From Bacteroidetes bacterium HGW-Bacteroidetes-8 (GTDB lineage: Bacteria; Bacteroidota; Bacteroidia; Bacteroidales; UBA932), in contig PHCZ01000015.1 in the NCBI GenBank assembly GCA_002840895.1, positions 1 through 35,410 of the forward strand: 35,410 nt of DNA. The letters are read 5' to 3'. The notes under the pieces were generated by a model. It worked only from the letters and a program-made list of their open reading frames with translations, was not told the origin of the DNA and did not search any database. Below, in pieces: positions 7,501-16,200 of this stretch (the first letter of the stretch is position 1; every line of letters starts with the position of its first letter). The translations under genes were made by a program, and so were the position numbers.

Positions 7501-7656
7501 AACTGTCAGAAAGAATTAGATCATCTCAATATACAGGCAAAGGGGCTGGAGAAATTTTTAGAATCAGAGCAGGAAAAGTGAAAATGTAAGAGTTGTGGCT
7601 TTATGTTAAGCGTACACAGAGACTTTTGTTTAAATTGTAATTATAAATTCAGATAG
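7501..7656 (+). pseudogene. Zinc-ribbon gene remnant
   Basis: One frame reads NCQKELDHLNIQAKGLEKF up to a TGA at 7579, then continues KCKSCGFML and CLNCNYKFR to a TAG at 7654. Two CxxC pairs suggest a zinc ribbon at the end of a small protein. With the in-frame stop and no start codon it looks broken; two separate peptides is the alternative. Family unknown. Confidence 0.3.
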
Positions 7657-7677
7657 AATTGATTGATACACTTTTAC

Positions 7678-7685
7678 TATATTTG
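7678..7685 (+). promoter_or_regulatory. Bacteroidota-type -7 box upstream of 7744 gene
   Basis: TATATTTG matches the TAnnTTTG -7 consensus of Bacteroidota primary-sigma promoters. A TTGATTG sequence about 20 bp upstream could act as the -33 element. It would give a leader of about 60 nt for the gene at 7744. Confidence 0.4.
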
Positions 7686-7714
7686 TAGGGCAACGATGTA
7701 TAAACACTTTTTTC

Positions 7715-7721
7715 GTTGGCA
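7715..7721 (+). other. Cassette start box (R'-like) before membrane protein gene
   Basis: CGTTGGCA lies 23 bp before the 7744 start codon. TGCTAAT after that gene (9084-9090) is complementary to it apart from two transitions. CAACGA and TCGTTG also form a small inverted repeat around it. Weaker than the 4512/7358 pair. Confidence 0.35.
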
Positions 7722-7743
7722 ATAATATTAAAATAATAATAAT

Positions 7744-9075
7744 ATGGAATTAAACAGCGTCACACAAATTAGAGAAGCTAAAAATTCTTTGAAAGAAAAA
7801 ATTGCGTATATTGATAAAAACCAATTCAAAGACGCATTATATGGTGGTGAATCAGAATATACATATAGAGGCTTACTTGGTGGTATTGACTGTTTGTTGA
7901 CAGATATTACAACACTTACAAAATCACCGAGCCAATTTGTTAAACTATCAACATATCAAGAAAGACAACAAATTTTAAATGCTATCAAAAACTGTGACGC
8001 TTATTTAACTTCGCCGTCTAGTTTAATTTCATATTTAGACAATTTGAAAACAGCAATAAGACCATTCCATATAAGATATACGCAAGAACGATTAATTGAG
8101 TTTGATGAGGAGTTGTCTAATGTTGTTAAGAAGAAACAAGTTCTAGATGAGGAATTAGTTAAAACTTTGAAATTAAAAGAGGAAAACGAAGACTTGGCGG
8201 TTAAGCTAGTCGAGAAAAATAGCGAATTAGATCTGATTATTAAAGACTTAAATGAAAAACTAAGTGAGACGAGCCTTAAAAATCAAGATTTGATATCGAA
8301 ACTTTCGAAGCTTGAAACAAATATTGAGGAGGGTGAAAATCTGATTGAACAAGCAGAAGAAATAGTTACAAATACAAATTCAAATCTAACAGAAGCTAAA
8401 AAGAGTACTGAAAGCATAAAAGAATTTGAAATCACTATTGAAAAGCGAGAAAAACAAGTAAAGACGATTGATGCAAGAACATTGGAATACAGGAATAAAA
8501 TTGAGGAATTTGAAGCAGAACGTGAGACATTAAATATAAAAGCACAAGAAACAATAAATAACGCATTAACAGCATTAGAGTATAATACTGCAAGAGGTCT
8601 TAGTGCGTCATTCCAGTCTCAACTTGAAAAAATTGAGAAAAGCCATTACGGAAGATGGTTGTGGGGTGCAGCTGTTTTTATGTTAGTTACGATTGGAATT
8701 GGGGTTTGGATTGTTGTTTCTGGACATAATGTACCTACTGCAACTATTGGAAGAATTGTACTTACAACTTTTACAATCACTGGAGCTGTATTTTGTGCAA
8801 ACCAATACATTAGAACAAAAAATGTTATTGAAGATTATTCTTACAAAATGGTTTTAGCCAAATCAATAGTAGGTTTTTCAGAACAGCTAAATAATGGACA
8901 CAACAACACTGACGAATACAAAACATATATTCAAATGGCACTTTCAGAAATTCACCAAGACCCATTGAGAAAAAGAACTAAAAATGATAAAGACATTGAT
9001 GGAGGAGTGAAAACAGGAATTGACATGGTAATTGAAACGGCTCAGAAGATAATAGGTCTGACTAAAAACAACTAA
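7744..9075 (+). CDS. Coiled-coil protein with two C-terminal membrane helices
   Basis: A 443-residue protein of unknown family. Residues 1-112 are a helical head, about 115-275 a long coiled coil rich in Glu, Lys and Leu, followed by two predicted membrane helices (about 305-326 and 334-353) joined by a short loop. A soluble tail (354-443) begins with RTKNVIEDYSYKMVLAKSIVGF, an amphipathic block I have seen in other uncharacterised bacterial membrane proteins. There is no signal peptide; the head and coiled coil are likely cytoplasmic. The layout of a sensing coiled coil tied to a short hairpin of membrane helices is shared by some defence effectors that disturb the membrane, but that role is speculation. 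It stands alone in its unit. Confidence 0.75.
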   Translation: MELNSVTQIREAKNSLKEKIAYIDKNQFKDALYGGESEYTYRGLLGGIDCLLTDITTLTKSPSQFVKLSTYQERQQILNAIKNCDAYLTSPSSLISYLDNLKTAIRPFHIRYTQERLIEFDEELSNVVKKKQVLDEELVKTLKLKEENEDLAVKLVEKNSELDLIIKDLNEKLSETSLKNQDLISKLSKLETNIEEGENLIEQAEEIVTNTNSNLTEAKKSTESIKEFEITIEKREKQVKTIDARTLEYRNKIEEFEAERETLNIKAQETINNALTALEYNTARGLSASFQSQLEKIEKSHYGRWLWGAAVFMLVTIGIGVWIVVSGHNVPTATIGRIVLTTFTITGAVFCANQYIRTKNVIEDYSYKMVLAKSIVGFSEQLNNGHNNTDEYKTYIQMALSEIHQDPLRKRTKNDKDIDGGVKTGIDMVIETAQKIIGLTKNN

Positions 9076-9085
9076 AGTACTGGTG

Positions 9086-9821
9086 CTAATAAATAGGACT
9101 TGATATGGAACGTACTGCCCAGTCTGTGTTGAACTACATCCCAGTCAATGTTACTATGGACTTATCAACGGTTTTAGTTTTTTTGAGTTTATATTTTATT
9201 AACCATAGCAGGTAGCCACCCCGTCAATGGCATAACCTAGACAAGTTTCTTTTGCCAGATTCCTATTCCTAAAGATTTTTTTCTCGGGAAAGCTAGTGTT
9301 TCCTGATTTTTACCCGATCTAGACAAAAGAATCATTATCCACAATAAATGCAGATTTCATAAGAGTTTCTTGATGTCAAAAATTTCCGGCCCCCGCCTGT
9401 GAATACATATTTGCAGGAGATATCACCTTGGGTATCTCCTATATCTTGGACATATTTCCATACCTACAAAAAGGACGTTGATAAACATAAAGCAGTGCTT
9501 AAGCAGTGTCGGGGCTCTACAAAGTTCTTTTTAATTCCGGACGGTTAAGAATGACTGGTAACTTGGCGTCCTTCTTTAGGGATGGGAGGGAGATTGCTCT
9601 TTTGTTCTGACCCCGTATAATCACCTGCTGCTGAAGCTTCTGGAAGACTCGGTCGAACCTTGGAACGAATTCTAGTGCTCTCTCAATAATGGTTGTTTCT
9701 GACTTTTTTCTCATATGGCATTATTTTTTAAATTTGTACCGCCGTATAGTTCATAAAATCAGATTTTATGCTTAATTTTATTCGTTGAAAAACTATCCTG
9801 GGAGGGTTTTAGTTCAACAAA
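9086..9821. mobile_element. Decayed mobile element, copy 1 (longest)
   Basis: Shares collinear blocks with 10683-11228: TGCCCAG..CTG and GAACTACATCCCAG near the left end; ATCATTATCCA, CATAAGAGTTTCTTGATGT and CTTGGG.ATCTC in the middle; CTCTCAATAATGGTTG, TTCTGACTTTTTTCTCAT, AAATCAGATTTTATGC and TTTTATTCGTTGAAAA on the right. Copy 1 alone has an insert at about 9460-9665 with recombinase coding sequence on the minus strand. Its left edge is about 10 bp after the preceding stop codon. I infer a defective IS91-type or tyrosine-recombinase element. The interval 9822-9968 holds remains of an attC-like site and no gene. Confidence 0.6.
9517..9714 (-). pseudogene. Tyrosine recombinase fragment, internally deleted
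   Basis: The minus-strand frame encodes 65 residues. It starts MRKKSETTIIERALEF, runs through RFDRVFQKLQQQVIIRGQ, and then jumps to NKRAISLPSLKKDAKLPVILNRPELK. In the phage-type integrases that accompany IS91-like elements in Bacteroidota, these two blocks are separated by a SAM-like core-binding region of roughly 60 residues, which is missing here. The catalytic domain with its R-H-R-Y residues is also absent. It is therefore an inactive stub. The same N-terminal coding sequence reappears as a shorter stump in copy 2 (about 11085-11122). Confidence 0.55.
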
Positions 9822-9936
9822 AACTATATGTAAATTGGGGTTTCGGTGCGGACAACAAAGTTCGCATTCCGCAACAACAGCATCGGGGTTCGACAGAAAA
9901 GCAACCAGCAATACCCAACTGCAAGTAGGTCCCAAC

Positions 9937-9943
9937 GTTAGCG
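9937..9943 (+). other. Cassette start box (R'-like) before 9969 gene
   Basis: GTTAGCGGTAATAATTAC begins the unit; ATTACTACCGCCAAT after the gene (10674-10688) is its near reverse complement. This gives the third start/end complementary pair in the window. An inner hairpin TGCGGA/TCCGCA occurs shortly upstream (around 9847-9873). Confidence 0.45.
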
Positions 9944-9968
9944 GTAATAATTACATACGACACATATA

Positions 9969-10670
9969 ATGGATAATATTAAAATAAAACTTACTTATTG
10001 GACATATCCAGAAGGTGACGACTTTGACGACATTGAAGCATTCAAAGCCGACCTATCAAAAGAGTTTGAAACTGAAATTACAAGTCAGCCGACAGACGCT
10101 ATGGGTGGCGGGCTTTATGAATTTGTTGTTGAAATTTTATACAACGTTGACTTTGCAGAAATTGCAAAAGACTATCTTGAAGATGGAGTTAAGGTTGGAC
10201 TTGGATATTTCTGGAAACCGATATTCAAAAGAATAAAGGAACTCTTCAAAAAGAATAAGAAATATAGACCTGACATTGAAGTTGCAAAGTTTATATTTAG
10301 GGACATTGAGATAATTATTTATCCATTATATCCTGACAGTATTGACGAGGTAATTGATGAAACTATACAAACTCTTTCACGACACTATTCTAAAATTAAG
10401 TCAGAAACGACTTCAATAAAATCTATTCACATTCCAATCTTTAATCAGGTTGACTCTTATGAAGTTTGTGCTTACAGAGTAAGACTAAATGTTGACGAAA
10501 ACATAGCATCGTTTAAAAAAGAAGATTATTTCAATCTTTGGGGTATTAAATGCGACGATGAAACTGATTATGTTTATAACATCAAAGACCAAAGTACTCT
10601 CAAGACAAAGTTCTATACTCAAGCCGAATATGATATTCAACTAGACAAAAAATTTGTATCAAAGCGATAA
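9969..10670 (+). CDS. Hypothetical protein, cassette cargo
   Basis: A 233-residue soluble protein with no family I recognise. The N-terminus reads as a strand followed by an acidic helix (TYPEGDDFDDIEAFKADLSKEF). A glycine-rich turn DAMGGGLYEF leads into a helical stretch with a basic end (KPIFKRIKELFKKNKKYR, about 88-105), then a beta-rich C-terminal half. No signal peptide or strong membrane helix. It is bounded by complementary boxes at 9937 and 10677-10688 and lies alone, as expected for a single-gene cassette. Function unknown. Confidence 0.7.
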   Translation: MDNIKIKLTYWTYPEGDDFDDIEAFKADLSKEFETEITSQPTDAMGGGLYEFVVEILYNVDFAEIAKDYLEDGVKVGLGYFWKPIFKRIKELFKKNKKYRPDIEVAKFIFRDIEIIIYPLYPDSIDEVIDETIQTLSRHYSKIKSETTSIKSIHIPIFNQVDSYEVCAYRVRLNVDENIASFKKEDYFNLWGIKCDDETDYVYNIKDQSTLKTKFYTQAEYDIQLDKKFVSKR

Positions 10671-10682
10671 AATTACTACCGC

Positions 10683-11228
10683 CAATAAGTAGTACTTTAT
10701 GCGGCACGCAGTGCCCAGCCTGAAGTCTAGTTGAACTACATCCCAGAAAGTTTATCTATGGACTCTTCAACGATTTTCTGTTTCCTGGTATTATTTTTTA
10801 TTTGCCAAGACAGATTCGCATTACTCAAGTTTCTCTCAATTTTCAAGATCCAAGCAGGTTCTTTACACGGATACCTCTTGTATGGGATTTATATTCCCTC
10901 TGAAGTATAATCATTTTCTGGATTTTTGTCAGTTCAGGACAAAAAAATCATTATCCAAAAAAAATGCAGTTTTCATAAGAGTTTCTTGATGTAAAATTTT
11001 CCGGCACCCATCTGGGAATACATAATGGCAGGAGATCTCCCCTTGGGCATCTCTTCTATATGTGATATCCAGCTTTTTCTAGTGACCTCTCAATAATGGT
11101 TGTTTCTGACTTTTTTCTCATTCAAAATTACTTTTTAAATTTATACTGCCGTAAAGTTCATCAAATCAGATTTTATGCTTAATTTTATTCGTTGAAAAGC
11201 AAACTGGGGAGGGATTTAGATTAACAAA
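10683..11228. mobile_element. Decayed mobile element, copy 2
   Basis: Collinear with copy 1 but lacking about 200 bp of the recombinase fragment. Only the first codons of that gene (minus strand, MRKKSETTIIER) remain at about 11085-11122. It begins about 12 bp after the stop of the 9969 gene and ends around AACAAACGG. Interval 11229-11362 contains two small hairpins and no gene upstream of the next ATG. Such non-autonomous, internally deleted copies behave like MITEs if a full element supplies the enzyme; that is inference. Confidence 0.6.
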
Positions 11229-11283
11229 CGGTCATACACCATAAGGGTTTTTGGGTATATCAAGCGTTACTGCCTGCATCAGG

Positions 11284-11313
11284 TTTTGTGCTGGGTGATG
11301 ACACAGCACAAAA
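11284..11313 (+). promoter_or_regulatory. Perfect 10-bp inverted repeat in DUF6602 gene leader
   Basis: TTTTGTGCTG (11284-11293) and CAGCACAAAA (11304-11313) are perfectly complementary around a 10-base loop. A smaller hairpin, CCTGCATCAGG, lies just before it. In RNA this would form a stable stem 50 nt upstream of the start codon. It could be a leader structure, an operator or part of a recombination site. Confidence 0.35.
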
Positions 11314-11362
11314 AATATCCCACAACGCATACAAACAAGCATTAGCATCAATTTTTGACATC

Positions 11363-12103
11363 ATGAATACAATCGAATTTCATAAATCAACGACAAAAGA
11401 ACTTTTAGCCATTAAGGACAGAGTTAGAAATCTAATCAATCACTGGGGTGAAGACGGAAGATATCAAGAGGCAGTAATTAAGACTATGATTCAGCGATTT
11501 TTGCCCGAAAAGTACAGAATCGGTAGTGGGTTCGTTATACGACAAACAAGAGAAAGAGGGAATCATGAACCGTCAAAACAAATTGATCTAATCATTTACG
11601 ATACTTCTTGTCCTATCCTATTTAAGGAAAATGATTTTGTGATATTAACAGCAGACTCTGTACTTGGTATCATAGAAGTAAAAGCAAATGCAACAAAACA
11701 AGGACTACAACAAATAGTGCAAAAATCAAACGAGAAAGGGAAATTTATTTTCGATGCTAAGACAGATAAGACAAAGCATATTTTCAATGGAATTTTTTCA
11801 TATGATTCAAGAGTTAATAATGTTGACACAATAGCGAATGCGATAAAAATGCCTTGGGATGAGATTAAGCAATATCAATATAGTGAAAAGTTTACAGTTA
11901 ATCATATTTCACTAAATCAAAATTGGTTCTACAAGTTTTGGGAACAAGAACACACAGACCAAAGGAATCCACATTTTCTTTATGAAATAACAGAGCTATC
12001 ATTTTCGTTTTTTATTTCGAATCTAATGGACTGGATATGCGGCACTTCTGTAATTGAAAATAGTAATCTTTGGTTTCCCATTGACAAATCAATTAAAGTT
12101 TGA
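11363..12103 (+). CDS. DUF6602 protein, putative PD-(D/E)XK-like nuclease domain
   Basis: A 246-residue protein from the ATG at 11363 (MNTIEFHKSTTKELLAIKDRVR). An upstream extension to a non-ATG codon at 11288 would run through the leader hairpin and is unlikely. It matches what I know of DUF6602: the HWGEDGRYQEAVIKTMIQRFLPE block, then QIDLIIYD and GIIEVKA. The D...ExK arrangement across two strands resembles the PD-(D/E)XK nuclease core, although activity of this family is not established. The next gene, DUF4145, follows by 21 bp. DUF6602 and DUF4145 proteins are both frequent in accessory and defence islands. Confidence 0.75.
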   Translation: MNTIEFHKSTTKELLAIKDRVRNLINHWGEDGRYQEAVIKTMIQRFLPEKYRIGSGFVIRQTRERGNHEPSKQIDLIIYDTSCPILFKENDFVILTADSVLGIIEVKANATKQGLQQIVQKSNEKGKFIFDAKTDKTKHIFNGIFSYDSRVNNVDTIANAIKMPWDEIKQYQYSEKFTVNHISLNQNWFYKFWEQEHTDQRNPHFLYEITELSFSFFISNLMDWICGTSVIENSNLWFPIDKSIKV

Positions 12104-12124
12104 AAAACCTTTTAAATAGAGTTT

Positions 12125-12754
12125 ATGAAATACATCCAACCGAAAGTCTTCCAAAATTCATTCACCTGCCCTCATTGTGGGGCAATTGCCAAGCAAGATT
12201 GGTGGATGATTAATTGGGACGGCGAACAGAATAGTGACAATAAAGAAACACACCAATTACGAATTGGGACTTGCCATCATTGTCAAAAAACAACATTATG
12301 GGTTGTAGATAAGATGTATTATCCTGACACAGGAAATGCTCCATTTCCAAATCCTGAAATACCTGAATCTGTGTTGAAACTTTACATTGAAGCCTCGTCT
12401 ATAAGTTCGAAATCACCTAGGGGTGCTGCTGCTTTGTTAAGGCTTTCAATTCAAAAATTATGTCAAGAGTTAGGGGAGCCTGGGAAAAACATTAATACAG
12501 ACATTGGGAACCTTGTAAAGAATGGACTTCCAGTAATTGTTCAGCAATCCTTGGATATTGTTCGTGTTACAGGAAACGACGCTGTTCATCCCGGACAAAT
12601 CGATACCGACAACCCTGAAACAGTAGGACAGTTGTTTGACTTGGTAAACATAATTATTGAATACATGATTGCATTACCGAAGAAAGTTAGTGGAATTTAC
12701 AACAGTTTACCTAGGGACAAGGTGAAAGGTATTAGCGATAGAGATGGACATTAG
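12125..12754 (+). CDS. DUF4145 protein with N-terminal zinc ribbon
   Basis: A 209-residue protein. The N-terminus has two Cys pairs, CPHC (about residues 14-17) and CHHC (about 50-53), forming a zinc ribbon. Residues from about 85 on are the DUF4145 helical domain (SPRGAAALLRLSIQKLCQEL ... VRVTGNDAVHPG). DUF4145 occurs at the ends of restriction endonuclease subunits and in small stand-alone proteins; the helical core is HEPN-like, with GNDAVHPG near the usual His position. It forms a likely operon with the DUF6602 gene. Possible roles are nucleic-acid binding or toxin-like RNase; neither is proven. Confidence 0.85.
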   Translation: MKYIQPKVFQNSFTCPHCGAIAKQDWWMINWDGEQNSDNKETHQLRIGTCHHCQKTTLWVVDKMYYPDTGNAPFPNPEIPESVLKLYIEASSISSKSPRGAAALLRLSIQKLCQELGEPGKNINTDIGNLVKNGLPVIVQQSLDIVRVTGNDAVHPGQIDTDNPETVGQLFDLVNIIIEYMIALPKKVSGIYNSLPRDKVKGISDRDGH

Positions 12755-12765
12755 GAAATCTGGTT

Positions 12766-12870
12766 CTAATTAGGTAGGAATTTATGTGGTACATAGTGCC
12801 CAGGCTGAATTAGTGGGTCGGATTACATCCCAGTCAATTTTACAATGGACTTATCAATATTTTTCAGGGA
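12766..12870. mobile_element. Partial mobile element, copy 3 (left end only)
   Basis: Shares with copies 1 and 2 the ordered words CTAATTAGGTAGGA, TTTATGTGG, AGTGCCCAG.CTG, TACATCCCAGTCAA and ATGGACTTATCAA. Similarity stops near 12870. Again it begins about 12 bp after a stop codon. The rest of the gap to 13077 holds an inverted repeat and the regulator's promoter. Confidence 0.55.
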
Positions 12871-12878
12871 CTATTCAG

Positions 12879-12932
12879 TAAGTTATGTAAATGATAATAC
12901 ATAAACAAAAAAGCATTTTTAGTCATAACTTA
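12879..12932. other. Inverted repeat before the R-M operon
   Basis: TAAGTTATG (12879-12887) and CATAACTTA (12924-12932) are perfectly complementary around 36 bases. The arms are too far from the 13036 promoter for a simple operator; a hairpin at the element boundary is equally possible. Confidence 0.3.
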
Positions 12933-13035
12933 TGGTCAATTAGTGACTACTATGGACCAGAAAAGCTTGTACGCAAACTAATTGATCTTTTTAATTATTA
13001 GTAAAATTTAATTATTTTTATAGCACTCTTTATCA

Positions 13036-13043
13036 TATATTTG
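13036..13043 (+). promoter_or_regulatory. -7 box of the R-M operon promoter
   Basis: TATATTTG fits TAnnTTTG, 35 bp before the HTH gene's ATG, in a very AT-rich stretch. The -33 region is a T-run and not a clear TTTG. It is the only strong promoter signal before 24168, so it may drive the whole seven-gene operon. Confidence 0.5.
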
Positions 13044-13077
13044 TGAAATAATTTGCTGTTTTTAATTATCATACGAT

Positions 13078-13287
13078 ATGAACAGGATTAAGGAAGTATT
13101 GGAAGACAAGGGAATTAAGCAAATGTGGCTCGCAGATAAGTTAGGGAAGAGTTTTAGCATAGTAAATGCTTACGTTTGCAACAGAAGACAACCCTCTTTA
13201 GAAGTCCTATATCAAATAGCAAATCTACTCCAGGTAGATGTTAAAAGCCTACTTGTTAGTAATGTTAATTCTTCAAAGAAAAACTGA
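13078..13287 (+). CDS. XRE/Cro-type HTH regulator
   Basis: A 69-residue protein that is almost entirely one helix-turn-helix domain: IKQMWLADKLGKSFSIVNAYVCNRRQPSLEVLYQIANLLQV. Size and position, 3 bp ahead of the helicase gene at the head of the operon, fit a controller protein. Such proteins in restriction-modification loci bind near their own promoter and delay nuclease expression until methylation is set up. The operator is not identified; the AT-rich region around 13020-13075 is the place to look. Confidence 0.88.
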   Translation: MNRIKEVLEDKGIKQMWLADKLGKSFSIVNAYVCNRRQPSLEVLYQIANLLQVDVKSLLVSNVNSSKKN

Positions 13288-13290
13288 TAA

Positions 13291-16200
13291 ATGGAGATAA
13301 TTGACAACAAACAAGGGCGTCTTTTAGGTGACGAAATAAAAAAGAGGATATCACCAGATACTTCATTATTTCTTAGTACAGGATATTTTAGCATATATTC
13401 TTTCTTTTTCCTTAAAGATAAACTAAAGGAAATTAAAGAGATTGAAATTTTATTACTGACCTACCCTATGCAAAACTCTCCGATTGGAGTCTCTCTCCTC
13501 CGGCGCTCAGATTTGCTATTTGGAGATAATTCCGAACAAGAGCTACAGAACCAATTATTACTAAGAAATGCCGCAGAAGAGTGTGCAGAATGGCTCAACA
13601 AAAAAGCTAAAATATCCACACTGATTATTCCAAACTCATTTGGGATGAAAATGCTGGTTTTAGAAAACAACGACGCTAATAATATTGCCATTAATACAAA
13701 TCTGAGTGACTTTACTGCTACGACATTAGGATACGTGGCATCGGACAATATCCATTGCAATATTCTGCAAACAGAATTACCGGCAGTTGACCAGCTCAAA
13801 AATTTGTTCTCGCAAGTCTGGAATAATCCTCTAATGTCAAAAGACATTAAGCAATATATGCTCAGTTCGCTTAAGCTAGGTTACAGGGATTATCCTCCGG
13901 ACTTCATCTACTATTACACTCTTAATCATATTTTTAACGACTCTATAAAGGACTTCGACGACGATAAATTAATAAAAACAAGAACCGGTTTTAAAGATAA
14001 AAGAATATGGCAAAAGCTATATAAGTTTCAGAAGGATGGAGTTGTGGGGGCTATTGAAAAAATTGAGAGATATGGAGGTTGCATAATTGCAGACAGCGTT
14101 GGTTTGGGAAAAACATTTGAAGCTCTAGCTATAATCAAATATTATGAGCTTAGAAATGATAGGGTTTTAGTTTTGTGCCCTAAGAAATTACGAGAAAACT
14201 GGTCAGTATATACACAAAACGATAGAAGAAATATTTTTCTGGAAGACCGTTTTAATTATGATGTTTTGCACCACTCAGATCTTACAAGAGAGAGAGGTCT
14301 ATCCGGAACCATAAATCTTAAGACCATCAACTGGGCAAATTATGATTTGGTAGTAATTGACGAGTCGCATAATTTTCGCAACAACAATCCACATAAAGGA
14401 GAGAAAACAAGATATGCCCGGCTGATGAATGAGATTATCAGGAAAGGGGTCAAAACTAAACTGTTAATGTTGTCTGCTACGCCTGTGAACAATAGAATGA
14501 ACGATTTAAAAAATCAAATTTCATTTATAACCGAGGGCGATGATTCTGCTTTTGTTACGGAAGGGATTGACAATATAACATCTGTTATGGCACTTGCCCA
14601 ACGACAATTCACAGAGTGGACAAAATCGGACATAAAAGATATTAATACTTTGTTCGAGAGATTGGACAGCAGATATTTCAAACTTCTGGATATGCTTACC
14701 ATAGCCCGCTCTAGAAAGCATATCGTAAAGTATTACAATTGCGATGATGTAGGAAAATTTCCGGAGAGACTCAAACCGATAAATATAAAAACAGATATTG
14801 ATAGCCGGAAACTATTCCCCTCACTAAAAGATATTAATACCTCCATACGAAAACTCAACTTAGCCAACTTCACGCCAATGGAGTATGTCTTGGCAGAGAA
14901 AAGAGCAGATTATGAAGAAAAATATGACTACGAGCTAAAAACAGGCAGCGTATTTAAGCAGATAGACCGCGAAAAGAGTTTGATTCACTTAATGCGGGTA
15001 AACTATCTTAAACGAATGGAGAGTTCAATTAACTCCTTCTCTATAAGCATTAAAGGGCTATTGAAACAGGTAAATGATAATCTGGAGAAAATTACGAATT
15101 CAGCATTATATATTGGGAAAGCCGTAACCATAGAAGATGTTGATTTGGAAGATACCGACAACGAAGCCTTAGTTGGGAACAAAGTAAAGGTTCTATTGCA
15201 GGATATGGACTTAGTCAGATGGAAACAGGATCTTGAATATGACCGAGACATACTTGCCAAGCTTCTTGAAAGCGCCAGAAATATTGATTCAATAAGAGAC
15301 GAAAAATTAGAGGAATTAAAGCGAATAATTGCCAATAAAATAGATAATCCCATTAACAGAGCAAATAGGAAAGTAGTAATATTTACTGCGTTTGCCGATA
15401 CTGCAAATTATTTGTATCACGACATCTCTACTTGGGCACACAAAAAACACGGTATTTATTCAACTCTCATAACCGGAACAGGAGCCAATAAAACAAACCT
15501 GCCTCACTCCGGAGCAGACATGAATGATCTGCTTACCAGTTTCTCTCCTATTTCAAAGGAGAGGAGTAAAACAGGCTGCAAGATAAAAGAAGAGATTGAT
15601 ATTCTAATTGCCACGGATTGTATTTCCGAAGGTCAGAACCTCCAGGACTGCGACTTTTTGGTTAACTACGATATTCACTGGAATCCCGTGCGGATAATTC
15701 AGCGTTTTGGGCGAATAGACCGTCTTGGATCAATAAATGAGAGAGTCCAGCTGGTCAACTTCTGGCCCAATATGGAGTTAAATGAATACATAAATCTTGA
15801 AAGCCGGGTAAAGGGCAAGATGGTTTTGCTTGACATATCTGCAACAGGAGAGGAGAACCTCATAGAGATGAATGGTCAGGATGAGATGAACGATCTGGAA
15901 TACAGGCGTAAACAGTTAGAACAACTTCAAAATACAGTCCTTGACTTGGAGGATATTCAGGGAGGAATGACCATCACCGATAGCAATATGAATGATTTTC
16001 GAATGGATTTACTGGAGTACTCAAAAAGCAATAAAGACAATATAGAACAGACACCACACGGAGTACACACCGTTGTTTATTCAAACGACCCGGAAATTGT
16101 AGAGGGAACTATATTCTGTTTGCGAAACAGAAAAGGGGAAAAAGGTAAAAGTATTTTATCTCCTTATTATCTTGTATATGTAGGGAAGGAAGGCGAAACA

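Noticed and set aside
10015-10236. Separate 73-residue gene within the 9969 gene
   Set aside because: Overlapping frame on the same strand with biased, low-complexity composition; the 233-residue frame fits the cassette boundaries.
11288-11362. N-terminal extension of the DUF6602 protein from a non-ATG start
   Set aside because: It would read through a perfect 10-bp hairpin, and the family's conserved N-terminus begins at the ATG at 11363.
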